Of a DNA stretch of 64,000 nucleotides, positions 1 to 9,056 are shown one piece after another. Numbering within the stretch: the first letter of the stretch is position 1; each line of letters begins with the position of its first letter. The notes beneath the pieces are model-generated. The model saw only the letters and a program-made list of their open reading frames with translations, was not told where the DNA came from and searched no databases. Source of the DNA: Tateyamaria sp. ANG-S1 (GTDB lineage: Bacteria > Pseudomonadota > Alphaproteobacteria > Rhodobacterales > Rhodobacteraceae); NCBI RefSeq assembly GCF_000814025.1, contig NZ_JWLL01000006.1:434001-498000 (forward strand). The letters are read 5' to 3'. The translations under genes were made by a program, and so were the position numbers.

Positions 1-131
1 AGCAGGCCTACGACAACCAGCTTGTCCGTGCCCGCAAACTCGGTCTGGATCTCGCCGCACAAATCCTCGATCCGCGCCGCGATGGCCTTGGCCGAGATCA
101 TCTGGTCTATGACATATGGCCGCTCTGACAT
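1..131 (-). CDS. hpt: Hypoxanthine phosphoribosyltransferase, N-terminal part (cut by window edge)
   Basis: Only the first 43-44 codons are inside the window; the rest lies beyond the left edge. The start is ATG read on the minus strand at 131. The translation begins [20 protein letters not shown] and continues with an IEDLCGEI helix and a [10 protein letters not shown] strand. This matches the opening of bacterial Hpt, which makes IMP (and GMP) from hypoxanthine (and guanine) and PRPP in purine salvage. The catalytic PRPP loop is not visible, so the call rests on the N-terminus alone. It is divergent from the START-domain gene at 206, with about 75 bp between the two starts. Confidence 0.75.
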   Translation of the reverse strand, partial: MSERPYVIDQMISAKAIAARIEDLCGEIQTEFAGTDKLVVVGL

Positions 132-205
132 CTGCGTCCCCTTGATTTCATTGGGCGTTCGGGACACATGCCAGCAACACGTGTTCCTAGGTCACCTCTA
201 TCGCA

Positions 206-649
206 ATGCCGACCCACTCCGAAACCCGCTTCCTGCCTTACAGCCCGCAACAGATGTATGATCTGGTGGCGGATGTGGGAAAATACCCTGAATTCCTGCC
301 TTGGTGCGCGGCCGCCCGCGTGCGCAAGGTTACGCCCAAGGGCGACCAAGAGGTGATGGAGGCCGATCTGGTGATCAGCTTCAAAGTGTTTCGCGAACGC
401 TTTGGATCCTGCGTGGTGCTGTACCCTGAGGCGAAGAAGATCGACACGGAGTATCTCGACGGTCCATTTCGTTACATGAAATCCAACTGGTCCTTTGCCG
501 AAGCAGATGGTGGCTGCGATGTGTCGTTTTTCGTGGACTTCGAGTTCAAGAATGCGATCCTGCAGGGCATTATCGGTGTGGTGTTTAACGAGGCTATGCA
601 GCGCATCGTGCGGGCCTTTGAGCGGCGGGCGGCAGCGCTTTACGGATAA
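206..649 (+). CDS. ratA: COQ10/RatA-like START-domain protein (polyketide cyclase/SRPBCC family)
   Basis: A 147-residue single-domain SRPBCC/START protein. It carries the family signatures near the N-terminus: a YSPQQMYDLVADVGKYPEFLPW stretch (residues about 11-32) and later a DFEFKNAILQGIIG-type segment before a C-terminal amphipathic helix. Mitochondrial COQ10 homologues bind ubiquinone and support respiration; the E. coli homologue RatA was described as a ribosome-association toxin and gives the usual annotation. No antitoxin partner (RatB/UPF0125) is adjacent, so a quinone-chaperone role is the more natural reading; this is inference. The full family length is present. Confidence 0.85.
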   Translation: MPTHSETRFLPYSPQQMYDLVADVGKYPEFLPWCAAARVRKVTPKGDQEVMEADLVISFKVFRERFGSCVVLYPEAKKIDTEYLDGPFRYMKSNWSFAEADGGCDVSFFVDFEFKNAILQGIIGVVFNEAMQRIVRAFERRAAALYG

Positions 650-685
650 AGTGTAGGCTTCGCTGCCAACCGGCCCTTCGGGGAG

Positions 686-705
686 GATTTTTTGAAACAG
701 GGAAG
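686..705 (+). repeat. Dispersed GATTTTTT-GAAACAGGGAA element, copy A
   Basis: A T-tract of six followed by GAAACAGGGAAG lies immediately before the MmgE/PrpD start. Near-identical copies occur at 24969-24990 and 45428-45450. A CCC-TTC-GGG mini-hairpin sits just upstream (about 673-683), so the unit resembles an intrinsic terminator for the preceding gene followed by a purine-rich ribosome-binding segment for the next. Confidence 0.6.
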
Positions 706-706
706 C

Positions 707-1939
707 ATGGACATCACCGCGTTGGTTTTGGCCTATGCGCATGCAGAACCGCCAGAGGATGTGTGCGCCGTCATGCGGCTGTCGGTGCTGGATTGGGCCG
801 CGTGCGGTATTGCGGGGCATCAGGACGGTGCTTTTGACAGTTGGGCCGCGACGCTGACGGGGCAAGGCGCCGCGACGCGATTTGATGGGCGTGGTAGTGC
901 ACTGGCCGAAGCGGCGCTCGTCAACGGCACGCTGTCTCATGCGTTGGACTACGACGACACGCACTTTGCCCATATTGGGCACCCCTCTGTCGTTGTCATT
1001 CCGGCGGCCTTGGCGGTTGCCGAGGCGCGGGGCCTGCCCCTTGAGCAGATGGTTGACGCGGCGCTTGTTGGCGCAGAAGCATCGGTGGCCGTTGGGCTTT
1101 GGCTGGGGCGCGATCACTATCAGGTCGGGTTTCATCAAACTGCGACCGCCGGTGCCTTTGGGGCAACGGTGGCCGCCGGTCGGCTGCTTGGTCTATCGGC
1201 AAAGCACATGCGCGCGGCGCTTGGCCTGTGCTCGACCATAGCGTCAGGTTTGAAGTCCCAATTCGGAACCATGGGAAAGCCGCTAAACGCTGGACTTGCG
1301 GCACGGACGGGTGTCGAGGCTGCGCTTTGGGCGCAAGCCGGTCTGACATCGGCAGAGGATGGCTTGGCAGGCCCGCTGGCCTTTGGCGCAACGCATCACG
1401 GCGCGGGGGCGGATGTGCCATTTGCCTGGCGCATGGGATCGGTCAGCCACAAGTTCCACGCCTGCTGCCACGGTCTGCATGCGGTTTTGGAGGCTGTGCG
1501 TGACGTTGACCTGTCTGGTGCGGCGCAGATCACGGTGCACACCCACCCACGCTGGATGACGGTGTGCAACCAGCCCTCCCCAGACACAGGGCTGGGTGCG
1601 AAGTTTTCCTACCGGCATGTATTGGCCATGGCGGCGCATGGCCATGACACGGGCGACATCACCGCGTTCTCGGACGCAAATGCGCAGGATGCGGCGCTTG
1701 TAGCTTGGCGGGACAGAGTGGGGGTCGAGGCTGATGACACCCTGACCGAAATGCAGGCGCGTGTCGTCGTTGATGGCGTGGTCTACACCCATGATCTCGA
1801 TGCCCCTTTGCCGTTTGATATGCGACAAGATCGCATCCACGTAAAAGCCCGCGCGCTGGTCGGCGCACGGGCGGATGAGATTGCGCAAGCCATCGAAGAC
1901 GACGACTTGCCGCGTTTCGCTCAGCTGCTGACGTCGTAG
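707..1939 (+). CDS. MmgE/PrpD family protein
   Basis: A 410-residue member of the MmgE/PrpD family, which includes 2-methylcitrate dehydratase and related hydro-lyases such as cis-aconitate decarboxylase. Family features are the N-terminal LSVLDWAACGIAG helix, the NGTLSHALDYDDTH signature (about residues 80-95), a GFHQTATAGAFGATVAAGRLLGL segment, and the KFHACCHGLHAVLEA segment in the lid domain. The exact substrate cannot be told. No prpB/prpC neighbours are present, so a methylcitrate-cycle role is not supported. ATG 707 is preferred over an in-frame TTG at 692, because the 692 codon lies inside a dispersed repeat that is non-coding elsewhere. The 3' end overlaps the convergent amt gene by 19 bp. 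Confidence 0.82.
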   Translation: MDITALVLAYAHAEPPEDVCAVMRLSVLDWAACGIAGHQDGAFDSWAATLTGQGAATRFDGRGSALAEAALVNGTLSHALDYDDTHFAHIGHPSVVVIPAALAVAEARGLPLEQMVDAALVGAEASVAVGLWLGRDHYQVGFHQTATAGAFGATVAAGRLLGLSAKHMRAALGLCSTIASGLKSQFGTMGKPLNAGLAARTGVEAALWAQAGLTSAEDGLAGPLAFGATHHGAGADVPFAWRMGSVSHKFHACCHGLHAVLEAVRDVDLSGAAQITVHTHPRWMTVCNQPSPDTGLGAKFSYRHVLAMAAHGHDTGDITAFSDANAQDAALVAWRDRVGVEADDTLTEMQARVVVDGVVYTHDLDAPLPFDMRQDRIHVKARALVGARADEIAQAIEDDDLPRFAQLLTS

Positions 1940-3102
1940 GCGCGCTCGCCATGAACGGCGAGGTCGAGACCGTTGACTTCCGTCTCTTCGTCCACGCGCA
2001 TCGGTGTCACAGCCCTTACGATCAGGACCAGCACAACCGTGACCACGGTGGTGAAGACGCCAACGATCACCAGTGAACCTAGCTGTGCGGCCCATGACCC
2101 AGCACCGAAGGCGGCGATCATGATCGTGCCAAAAATGCCGCCGACGCCGTGCACGGCAAAGACGTCCAGCGTGTCGTCGATTTTCAGCACGTTCCGGATC
2201 AGCGTGACCGCTTCCTGGCAGAGCACACCGGCTACCGCACCGATGATCAGTGCTTCAACCGGGCCGACAAAGCCGGAGGCCGGCGTGATCGACGCAAGGC
2301 CTGCAATTGTGCCGGTGACCATGCCCACAAGCGACGCCTTGCCGAATTTGATCCGCTCCCACAGCGCCCAGGTCAGCGATGCGGTCGCGGCCGAAATATG
2401 CGTGACTGTCAGCGCCATCGCGGCGCCGCCGTCGGCAGCCAGCTGCGATCCGCCATTGAAGCCGAACCAACCGACCCACAGCAAAGCCGCGCCCATCATC
2501 ACCATGCCGGGATTGTGCGGCGGCGTGGTCTGGTTGTTCCGCGCGCCCAGAAACACAGCAAGGATGAGGGCCGCGATACCCGCGGTCTCGTGCACCACGA
2601 TGCCGCCCGCGAAATCGCGCACGCCCGTCTCGCCAAAGATACCGCCATCGGCCAGCATCCCGCCGCCCCAGACCCAGTGCACGACCGGCGCGTAGCACAA
2701 GAGCATCCACAGGGCCGAGAACAGCAGGACAAAGCCAAAGCCGATCCGTTCGACATATGCGCCGACGATCAGCGCAGGCGTGATGATGGCGAATGTCATC
2801 TGAAAGGCGAAGAACAGCACCTCGGGCAACGTGCCCGACAGGCTGTCTGTGTCCACACCGCTCAGCAGCAGCTTGTCCAGACCACCCCAATAGCCCGAGC
2901 CGCCGCTGCCAAAAGCGATGGAATAACCTGCCACGAACCACAGCACGCTCATCAGGCAGGCGATGGCATAGCAGTGCATGAAAACGCTCAACACGTTTCG
3001 GGCGCGCACCAGGCCCCCGTAAAAAAGTGCAAGGCCCGGCAATGTCATCAGCAGCACCAGTGCGGTTGCCACGATGATCCAGGCGGTATCGGCTCCGTTC
3101 AT
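1921..3102 (-). CDS. amt: Ammonium transporter (Amt/Rh family)
   Basis: A 393-residue polytopic membrane protein of the Amt/Mep/Rh family, which moves NH4+/NH3 across the inner membrane. The N-terminal GLALFYGGLVRARNVLSV segment, the GWFGFNGGSQL segment and two pore histidines (in VVHETAGIAAL and VHGVGGIFGT) are typical. The protein starts directly at its first transmembrane helix (ADTAWIIVATALVLL) without the signal peptide seen in E. coli AmtB. No glnK/glnB lies next to it, unusual because amtB is commonly paired with glnK. The 168 bp upstream are AT-richer, with two CTGCACA words on the coding strand, but I cannot assign a binding site. Confidence in the family is high; the paralogue type is not determined. 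Confidence 0.93.
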   Translation of the reverse strand: MNGADTAWIIVATALVLLMTLPGLALFYGGLVRARNVLSVFMHCYAIACLMSVLWFVAGYSIAFGSGGSGYWGGLDKLLLSGVDTDSLSGTLPEVLFFAFQMTFAIITPALIVGAYVERIGFGFVLLFSALWMLLCYAPVVHWVWGGGMLADGGIFGETGVRDFAGGIVVHETAGIAALILAVFLGARNNQTTPPHNPGMVMMGAALLWVGWFGFNGGSQLAADGGAAMALTVTHISAATASLTWALWERIKFGKASLVGMVTGTIAGLASITPASGFVGPVEALIIGAVAGVLCQEAVTLIRNVLKIDDTLDVFAVHGVGGIFGTIMIAAFGAGSWAAQLGSLVIVGVFTTVVTVVLVLIVRAVTPMRVDEETEVNGLDLAVHGERAYDVSS

Positions 3103-3270
3103 TGTCCCCTCCGGATTTTTATGTGGGTGGGGCTGTGACGGAGGAGGGCTGCCGAAAAAAGAGGCAAGTTACGTCAATACCGCTGATTTGTGCAGCATTT
3201 CTGTAAGTGACTAAAAAGTGTGCAGATTTGGGATGTGATTGATCAATTTAAGTGCAAATCGTAAAGCGTT

Positions 3271-3744
3271 CTATTGCGCCGTTAGGGCCTGTTTCAGCAA
3301 TTCCAGCGCATGATCCCGGGCCGCTAAACGGACTTTATCGCGGCCCATCGCGCCAAACTCGACGGTTTCGGTGCGTACACCGTGCCCGTCCGCGATGCCA
3401 AAACAAACCCGCCCTTCGGGCTTGAACTCCGACCCGCCCGGACCTGCGATGCCAGTGATCGACACGGCAAGCTGAACGGGTGCGTGGTTGAGAGCCCCGC
3501 GCGCCATCTCAGCCGCGACCTCTTCGCTGACCGCGCCAAATGCGCCAAGCGTATCCGAACTTACGCCCAGCATCTCCATCTTGGCGCGGTTCGTGTAGGT
3601 GACAAAGCCCCGTTCAACGACCGCGGATGATCCCGGTATGTCGGTCAATGCAGCAGCAACCATGCCGCCCGTGCAGCTTTCCGCTGTGGCGATCGTGATC
3701 CCGTGTTTTTTCGCGTAATCAAGTACATCCACGGCGAGGTTCAT
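3271..3744 (-). CDS. pncC: Nicotinamide-nucleotide amidohydrolase, stand-alone CinA C-terminal domain (PncC)
   Basis: A 157-residue protein consisting only of the CinA_C domain, which deamidates NMN to nicotinate mononucleotide in the NAD salvage cycle. The motifs TAESCTGGMVAAALTDIPGSS (residues about 20-40), a GAVSEEVAAEMARGA helix and SITGIAGPGGS are characteristic. The N-terminal MoCF domain of full-length CinA is absent, which is common in Alphaproteobacteria. Its ATG overlaps the stop of pgpA by 4 nt (ATGA), marking it as the last gene of an ispD-ispF-pgpA-pncC operon. Confidence 0.9.
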   Translation of the reverse strand: MNLAVDVLDYAKKHGITIATAESCTGGMVAAALTDIPGSSAVVERGFVTYTNRAKMEMLGVSSDTLGAFGAVSEEVAAEMARGALNHAPVQLAVSITGIAGPGGSEFKPEGRVCFGIADGHGVRTETVEFGAMGRDKVRLAARDHALELLKQALTAQ

Positions 3745-4235
3745 CTCATCAACACCCCATGCGCAAATGCGGCGAGTGCCATAACGCCGACGGCTGCGAA
3801 CACACCCGCAATCACATCATCCAGCATCACGCCAAGCGCATCTCCGCGTCGGTCCGCCCAGCCCACAAGCCAAGGTTTCCAGATATCGAACAGGCGAAAC
3901 AGGACAAAGGCAGCCACCCAGCCCGGCCACATGGCTAGGATGTCGATGCCCCGATCCCAAGCCGCGTAGCTGAGGGGGAACAGCGCAATCCACTGACCCA
4001 CCACCTCATCTGCGACAATCTCTGATGGATCGTGATCAGCGGTGCCAGTTGTCATCTCCTTTGTCGCCCACCACGCGGCGACAAAGTACGCCGCAGCGGC
4101 CAGCGCCAGCAGGGGAAAGCCGCCCGCAACATGCAGTACCCAGGCTGCAGGCAGGGCGGCGAGCGATCCCCATGTGCCCGGGGCGGGCCGCAGATAGCCA
4201 ACAAAACAAGCAGTGCCTAAAACCCGGGCAATCAT
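3741..4235 (-). CDS. pgpA: Phosphatidylglycerophosphatase A
   Basis: A 164-residue membrane phosphatase that dephosphorylates phosphatidylglycerol phosphate to phosphatidylglycerol. Visible family motifs are the N-terminal [17 protein letters not shown], the acidic [17 protein letters not shown] and the C-terminal RLFDIWKPW followed by DDVIAG, with three to four hydrophobic segments. The start at 4235 overlaps the ispF stop (ATGA, 4232-4235). A longer upstream frame reading exists but falls inside ispF and lacks family similarity. Translationally coupled with ispF upstream and pncC downstream. Confidence 0.9.
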   Translation of the reverse strand: MIARVLGTACFVGYLRPAPGTWGSLAALPAAWVLHVAGGFPLLALAAAAYFVAAWWATKEMTTGTADHDPSEIVADEVVGQWIALFPLSYAAWDRGIDILAMWPGWVAAFVLFRLFDIWKPWLVGWADRRGDALGVMLDDVIAGVFAAVGVMALAAFAHGVLMR

Positions 4236-4711
4236 GGCTTGATCAGCGCCGCAGTCGCGATGCATGCGATCCCTTCGCCGCGCCCGGTAAAGCCCAAACG
4301 CTCCGAGGTCGTCGCCTTGACCGACACCCGATCTTGCTCCAGCCCTATAATACTCGCCATCACGGTGCGCATCTCCGTCGCGTGCGGCCCGATCTTGGGT
4401 GTTTCGCAAATCAATGTGCAATCCACGTTCGAAATCTCAAACCCCATCTCGGCGGCCAGCGCCACGGCATGACGCAAGAAGATGTCGCTTGCGGCACCCT
4501 TCCACTGCGGGTCGCTCGGCGGAAAATGCTGGCCAATATCGCCGCGCGCCAAGGCGCCATAGATGGCGTCGGTCACTGTGTGCATCCCCACATCCGCATC
4601 CGAATGGCCCACAAGACCCCTGTCGTGGGGCACGCGCACGCCGCACAGGGTCACATGATCGCCGGGGCCAAAGGCGTGTACGTCAAACCCATTGCCCAGT
4701 CTAATGTCCAT
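4232..4711 (-). CDS. ispF: 2-C-methyl-D-erythritol 2,4-cyclodiphosphate synthase
   Basis: A 159-residue enzyme of the MEP isoprenoid pathway, forming the cyclodiphosphate from CDP-ME 2-phosphate. The N-terminal [12 protein letters not shown] contains the Asp-x-His zinc ligands, and [18 protein letters not shown] and the [11 protein letters not shown] loop are diagnostic; the C-terminal [15 protein letters not shown] is intact. The start at 4711 overlaps the 3' end of ispD by 11 bp, and upstream in-frame codons belong to the ispD antiframe. IspD and IspF are fused as IspDF in many Alphaproteobacteria; here they are separate but overlapping genes. Confidence 0.95.
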   Translation of the reverse strand: MDIRLGNGFDVHAFGPGDHVTLCGVRVPHDRGLVGHSDADVGMHTVTDAIYGALARGDIGQHFPPSDPQWKGAASDIFLRHAVALAAEMGFEISNVDCTLICETPKIGPHATEMRTVMASIIGLEQDRVSVKATTSERLGFTGRGEGIACIATAALIKP

Positions 4712-5366
4712 CGCGCCCTCGCAAGATTCTCTCTGCCCGCGCAAAATCGGCAGGCAGGGTGATTTTGAGATTGTCTTCATCGCCGGGGACGATGGCAACA
4801 GCAAGCCCATGGGCGCGGGCGACTTCGACGTCATCGGCCGCACCGCCGGGATGGGCGGCATGAGCCGCGCGGATCGGAGCCAGGTGAAAGCCCTGCGGTG
4901 TCTGTGCGCGGTATAGCCCCGTGCGATCCCGTGTGCCGGTCACCTGACCATCTGCGCCCGTCCACAAGGCATCCGTCACAGGCAGGGCGGGCGCGGCGCC
5001 TGGTGTTGCGTCCAACGCTGCAATGACCGCGGAAATGGTGGCAGAGGTCACAAGCGGGCGCGCCACATCATGCACCAGCACCCGGTCAGAACCTCGGACT
5101 GCAGCCAGCCCGTTGCGCACCGATCCAGCACGATCTTCGCCGCCCTCGACAAGCTTCACACCTTCCGTTCCAAGCTGGTCAATACGGTCGCTGTCGTTGC
5201 GATTGATGACCAGCACAATCTCCGCAATTTCTGTATGGCGGGCAAAGACATCCAGCGTATGCGCGATAACGGGCCGCCCCGCCAGCAGTTGCCACTGCTT
5301 CGGCACATCTCCACCGGCACGCACCCCGCGCCCTGCGGCCACGATCACGGCAGCGGCACGTCTCAT
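4701..5366 (-). CDS. ispD: 2-C-methyl-D-erythritol 4-phosphate cytidylyltransferase
   Basis: A 221-residue MEP-pathway enzyme that transfers CMP from CTP to MEP. The N-terminal nucleotide-binding stretch [21 protein letters not shown], the central [11 protein letters not shown] and the LPVTDALW segment are family signatures, and the C-terminal [11 protein letters not shown] region is present. It is the first gene of the ispD-ispF-pgpA-pncC operon and is divergent from dusB, with about 180 bp between them carrying both promoters. Confidence 0.95.
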   Translation of the reverse strand: MRRAAAVIVAAGRGVRAGGDVPKQWQLLAGRPVIAHTLDVFARHTEIAEIVLVINRNDSDRIDQLGTEGVKLVEGGEDRAGSVRNGLAAVRGSDRVLVHDVARPLVTSATISAVIAALDATPGAAPALPVTDALWTGADGQVTGTRDRTGLYRAQTPQGFHLAPIRAAHAAHPGGAADDVEVARAHGLAVAIVPGDEDNLKITLPADFARAERILRGRDGH

Positions 5367-5548
5367 CGCAGTTCATTTCCACTCATGCCCGATCTCTAGG
5401 CGCAGATGACCATCCTGTCCATGGCCTGCGGTTGTGCCTATTTTTTGGGCGGATGGTCGCCGTAATCAGCGCAAACCGCTCTGAGAGAATTGAGAAAACT
5501 CCTGCGGTGCAGTACCAGAAAGAAACGCACAAGTATTAGGCAACGCGC

Positions 5549-6529
5549 ATGGCCGCTGGCCCCCTCGACATGACTGCTCCTGTGATGCTGGCCCCGATGG
5601 CCGGAATCACAGACCTGCCGTTCCGGTCTCTCGTCGCCCGGTTTGGGGCAGGTATGGTGGTGTCCGAAATGGTGGCGAGCCACGATATGCTCAACGCGCG
5701 CCCCGGCAGCCGCGAAAAGGCGGAGTTGGGACTTAGCGCAGACGGCACGGCCGTTCAACTCGCGGGTCGGGAAGCGGCCCCGATGGCCGAAGCGGCACGC
5801 ATGGTCGCGGGGCAGGGCGCGCAGGTGATCGACATCAACATGGGATGTCCGGCAAAGAAAGTCGTGAACGGCTATTCCGGCTCTGCCCTCATGCGTGACC
5901 CGGACCACGCGCTGACCCTGATCGAAGCGGTCGTGAACGCTGTCGATATTCCGGTGACATTGAAAACCCGGCTCGGCTGGGACGACGCGATGATGAATGC
6001 ACCAGACATTGCCGCACGGGCCGAAGCGGCGGGCATTCAGCAGATCGTGATCCACGGTCGCACGCGCTGTCAGTTCTACAAGGGGCAGGCGGACTGGGCG
6101 GCGATCCGGGCCGTTGTGGATGCCATCGATATACCCGTGATTGCGAATGGCGACATCGTTGACAGTGCCACCGCGCGCAAAGCGCTCGACCAGTCGGGTG
6201 CGCATGGCGTGATGATCGGGCGGGGTGCGCAGGGCAAACCTTGGCTGCTCGCCGACGTAGCGCACGCGCTTTACGGCACGCCTGCACCACATGTGCCGCG
6301 CGGCGATGCCTTTGCCGAGATGGTGATGGGGCACTATGACCACATGCTGCGCTTCTATGGCGATGTGCTTGGCCTGCGGGTCGCGCGCAAGCATCTGGGC
6401 TGGTTCATGGACACCGCAGGCACGCCCGCTGACCTGCGCCGCGCTGTGCTGACCGCGAAGACGCCCAATGCCACGATGGCGCTTTTGCTGCGCGCCTTGT
6501 GCCCGGAAACTGGGATGGCTGCGGCATGA
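5549..6529 (+). CDS. dusB: tRNA-dihydrouridine synthase B
   Basis: A 326-residue FMN-dependent TIM-barrel enzyme that reduces uridine to dihydrouridine in the tRNA D-loop. It shows MLAPMAGITDLPFR near residue 12, the catalytic cysteine in DINMGCPAKKVVNGYSGSALM, VIHGRTRCQFYKG and IANGDIVD. It opens the classic alphaproteobacterial dusB-ntrB-ntrC-ntrY-ntrX operon (known as nifR3 in Rhodobacter capsulatus). Its TGA overlaps the ntrB ATG (ATGA at 6526-6529). Confidence 0.95.
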   Translation: MAAGPLDMTAPVMLAPMAGITDLPFRSLVARFGAGMVVSEMVASHDMLNARPGSREKAELGLSADGTAVQLAGREAAPMAEAARMVAGQGAQVIDINMGCPAKKVVNGYSGSALMRDPDHALTLIEAVVNAVDIPVTLKTRLGWDDAMMNAPDIAARAEAAGIQQIVIHGRTRCQFYKGQADWAAIRAVVDAIDIPVIANGDIVDSATARKALDQSGAHGVMIGRGAQGKPWLLADVAHALYGTPAPHVPRGDAFAEMVMGHYDHMLRFYGDVLGLRVARKHLGWFMDTAGTPADLRRAVLTAKTPNATMALLLRALCPETGMAAA

Positions 6530-7617
6530 CGGGGGCAGGGGATCTCTGGGCGTCGTTGCCCGTACCGGTCATCATTATCGGACCGCAGGACGAGATTGTG
6601 GACATCAATTCCGCTGCCGAAGGGTTCTTCAACTCCTCGGTCAAGACGATGAAGGGCCTGCCGCTCTGGGACGAGCTCGCGGTCGATGCTCCGCTCGAAG
6701 ACAACCTCGCCCGCGCCCGCAAGAACGGCACGCCGCTGTTCGTCAATGACGTGGATGTGGGCCACGGCCAGCGCGCGCCGCTGCAATGCGCGCTGCAGAT
6801 CGCACCGCTGATCGGCGCGCCGGATCACATGGTCCTGATGATCTCACCCCGCGAGTTGTCGGGCCGCATGACCCAGAACCACTCGGTCAAATCCGCCGCC
6901 AAGTCGGCCATCGGCATGGCCGAAATGCTGGCGCATGAGATCAAGAACCCGCTTGCCGGCATCACGGGTGCCGCCCAGTTGCTCAGCATGAACCTCAAGC
7001 CCGAGGATCTGGAACTGACCGACCTGATCGTGGAAGAAGGGCGGCGCATCGTCAAACTGCTGGAACAGGTCGAACAGTTCGGCAACTTGTCCCCACCGGA
7101 CCTCAAAGCCGTGAACATCCACGACGTGCTTGACCGCGCCCGCCGCTCCGCGCTGTTGGGCTTCGGCGCACAGATGAAGATCATTGAGGATTACGACCCC
7201 TCCCTGCCGCTGGCCTATGGCGATCCAGACAAGCTGCTGCAAGTCGTCCTCAACCTGCTCAAGAACGCCTCGGAGGCGGCGGGCGACAATGGCGGTTCGA
7301 TCCGCCTGCACAGCTATTTCGAACACTCCTTCCGCCTGCGCCGCGCCGACGGGTCTGGCCAATCCTTGCCGCTACAGATCGAAATCATAGATAATGGCCC
7401 CGGTCTGCCCGAGGCCATCGCCGCCGACATCTTCGATCCGTTTGTCTCGGGCAAGGAGAATGGCACCGGCCTTGGCCTTGCCCTCGTGTCTAAGATCATT
7501 TCCGACCATGGCGGTTGGATCTCCGTCACCTCCGCCCCAGGCAAAACCGTTTTCCGTCTTTCACTGCCACGCGCACCAAAATCAGCGCAACTTCATTCCG
7601 ACCAATCAAAGGACTAG
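6526..7617 (+). CDS. ntrB: Nitrogen regulation sensor histidine kinase NtrB
   Basis: A 363-residue cytosolic PAS-HisKA-HATPase sensor kinase. An N-terminal PAS domain (VIIIGPQDEIVDINSAAEGFF) precedes the phosphorylation site AHEIKNPLAGITGAAQLL with His137. The ATP-binding N box (LLKNASEAA), G1 (DNGPG) and G2 (GTGLGLALV) boxes follow. It phosphorylates NtrC under nitrogen limitation and is normally controlled by PII. ATG 6526 overlaps the dusB stop; a slightly upstream in-frame ATG (6499) lies inside dusB and adds nothing conserved. ntrC follows after only 3 bp. Confidence 0.95.
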   Translation: MTGAGDLWASLPVPVIIIGPQDEIVDINSAAEGFFNSSVKTMKGLPLWDELAVDAPLEDNLARARKNGTPLFVNDVDVGHGQRAPLQCALQIAPLIGAPDHMVLMISPRELSGRMTQNHSVKSAAKSAIGMAEMLAHEIKNPLAGITGAAQLLSMNLKPEDLELTDLIVEEGRRIVKLLEQVEQFGNLSPPDLKAVNIHDVLDRARRSALLGFGAQMKIIEDYDPSLPLAYGDPDKLLQVVLNLLKNASEAAGDNGGSIRLHSYFEHSFRLRRADGSGQSLPLQIEIIDNGPGLPEAIAADIFDPFVSGKENGTGLGLALVSKIISDHGGWISVTSAPGKTVFRLSLPRAPKSAQLHSDQSKD

Positions 7618-7620
7618 CAC

Positions 7621-8982
7621 ATGGATGGCACCGTTCTTGTCGCCGATGACGACCGCACGATCCGCACCGTTCTGACACAGGCGCTCACACGGGCGGGCTG
7701 CAAGGTCCACGCCACCTCCAGCCTGACAACGCTCATGCGCTGGGTGGGCGAGGGCAAAGGCGATGTGGTCATCTCGGACGTGATGATGCCCGACGGCAAC
7801 GGGCTCGAAATGCTGCCCAAAATCTCCGAAGATCGCCCCGGCCTGCCGGTGATCGTCATCAGCGCCCAGAACACCATCATGACGGCCATCCAGGCGGCGG
7901 AGGCCGAGGCCTACGACTACTTACCCAAGCCCTTCGATCTGCCCGACCTGATGAAGCGCACGGCCAAGGCGCTGGAACAGAAGGCCCACGCCCCTGCGCG
8001 CGAGGAAGAGGTGGACCGCCCCGACGAGCTGCCGCTGGTGGGCCGTACTGCGATCATGCAGGCGCTCTACCGTGTCGTCGCACGGGTGATGAACACCGAC
8101 CTGCCGGTCTTGATCTGGGGCGAAAGCGGCACCGGCAAGTCGCTGATCGCGCGCGCCATCCACGATTTCTCTGACCGCCGAACGCTGCCGTTTGTCACCG
8201 TCACCGCGTCCGAACTCCAAGACCTCGAAGGGCCCGCGCGCGTGCTTGCACGGGTCAAGGGTGGCACACTTCTGATCGACGAAATCGGCGACATCCCCGA
8301 GGAAATCCAGGCCCGCATCGTGCGTATGATGGACACACCCGGCGAATACGTCCCACGCTTCCTCGCCACCTCGCAAACCGACCTCACAGCCGCGATGGAG
8401 GCGGGGCAGGTGCGCAAGGACCTCTACTACCGCCTGTCCGGCGCCACGCTCAACGTGCCAGCCCTGCGCGAACGGGTGGATGACATCCCGCTGCTCGCCG
8501 AACACTTCCTGCTTAAGGGCGAAAAGACAGGCCAGCAGCGTCGCGTGCTTTCGGACGCGGCAGCAGAGATTTTCCGCACCTATTCGTGGCCGGGCAATGT
8601 CCGCCAACTTGAAAACGCGGTGCGCCGCCTTGGCCTCACCAGCAGAGCGGTGGAAATCTCCGCCTCCGAAGTCGAACAGGTGCTGGGCAGCCAGCCGGAA
8701 CTGGAACCGATCCGCAGCGCAGGCGATACCGAAAAGCTGGGTGCCTCCGTCGCCCGCCACCTCAAGCGTTACTTCGACTTGCACGGCAACATGCTGCCGC
8801 CCCCGGGCCTCTACCAGCGCATCCTGCGCGAAGTCGAAGCGCCGCTGATCGAGATTGCCCTCGATGCCACCGGCGGGAACCAAGCGAAATGCGCGGACCT
8901 GCTGGGCATCAATCGCAATACTTTGCGCAAGAAAATCACCGATCTGGATATTGAGGTGACACGCCGCCGCAAGTTGATGTAA
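7621..8982 (+). CDS. ntrC: Nitrogen regulation response regulator NtrC (lacks GAFTGA loop)
   Basis: A 453-residue response regulator with receiver (phospho-acceptor Asp53 in [13 protein letters not shown]; Lys in YDYLPKPF), AAA+ domain (Walker A GESGTGKS at about residues 167-174; LLIDEIGD Walker B) and a Fis-type HTH ([20 protein letters not shown]). The segment between the Walker motifs reads [24 protein letters not shown], where sigma54 activators carry ESELFGHEKGAFTGA; the GAFTGA loop is deleted. In Rhodobacter capsulatus NtrC the same deletion goes with activation of sigma70-type polymerase. The same behaviour is expected here by family analogy. Confidence 0.95.
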   Translation: MDGTVLVADDDRTIRTVLTQALTRAGCKVHATSSLTTLMRWVGEGKGDVVISDVMMPDGNGLEMLPKISEDRPGLPVIVISAQNTIMTAIQAAEAEAYDYLPKPFDLPDLMKRTAKALEQKAHAPAREEEVDRPDELPLVGRTAIMQALYRVVARVMNTDLPVLIWGESGTGKSLIARAIHDFSDRRTLPFVTVTASELQDLEGPARVLARVKGGTLLIDEIGDIPEEIQARIVRMMDTPGEYVPRFLATSQTDLTAAMEAGQVRKDLYYRLSGATLNVPALRERVDDIPLLAEHFLLKGEKTGQQRRVLSDAAAEIFRTYSWPGNVRQLENAVRRLGLTSRAVEISASEVEQVLGSQPELEPIRSAGDTEKLGASVARHLKRYFDLHGNMLPPPGLYQRILREVEAPLIEIALDATGGNQAKCADLLGINRNTLRKKITDLDIEVTRRRKLM

Positions 8983-8985
8983 TAC

Positions 8986-9004
8986 TGCCACACAACCCGT
9001 GGCA
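8986..9004. promoter_or_regulatory. Dyad TGCCAC-N7-GTGGCA in the ntrC-ntrY gap
   Basis: A perfect 6-bp inverted repeat begins 4 bp after the ntrC stop. A second small dyad, GGCAC-AGAC-GTGCC, sits at 9047-9060 and includes the proposed GTG start of ntrY at 9057. Both could be RNA hairpins or an operator between the two kinase/regulator pairs. No function can be assigned from sequence. Confidence 0.35.
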
Positions 9005-9056
9005 TCTGCGCCTCAACGGTGCCGAAGATCACGGGATATGGCGGTAAGGCACAGAC

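Noticed and set aside
206-649. Reading the START-domain gene as a toxin-antitoxin toxin
   Set aside because: The RatA toxin label comes from one E. coli study; no antitoxin gene is adjacent and the COQ10-like quinone role fits equally well.
3103-3270. A sigma54 promoter upstream of amt
   Set aside because: No TGGCAC-N5-TTGC match was found on the coding strand, and the NtrC here lacks the sigma54 contact loop.
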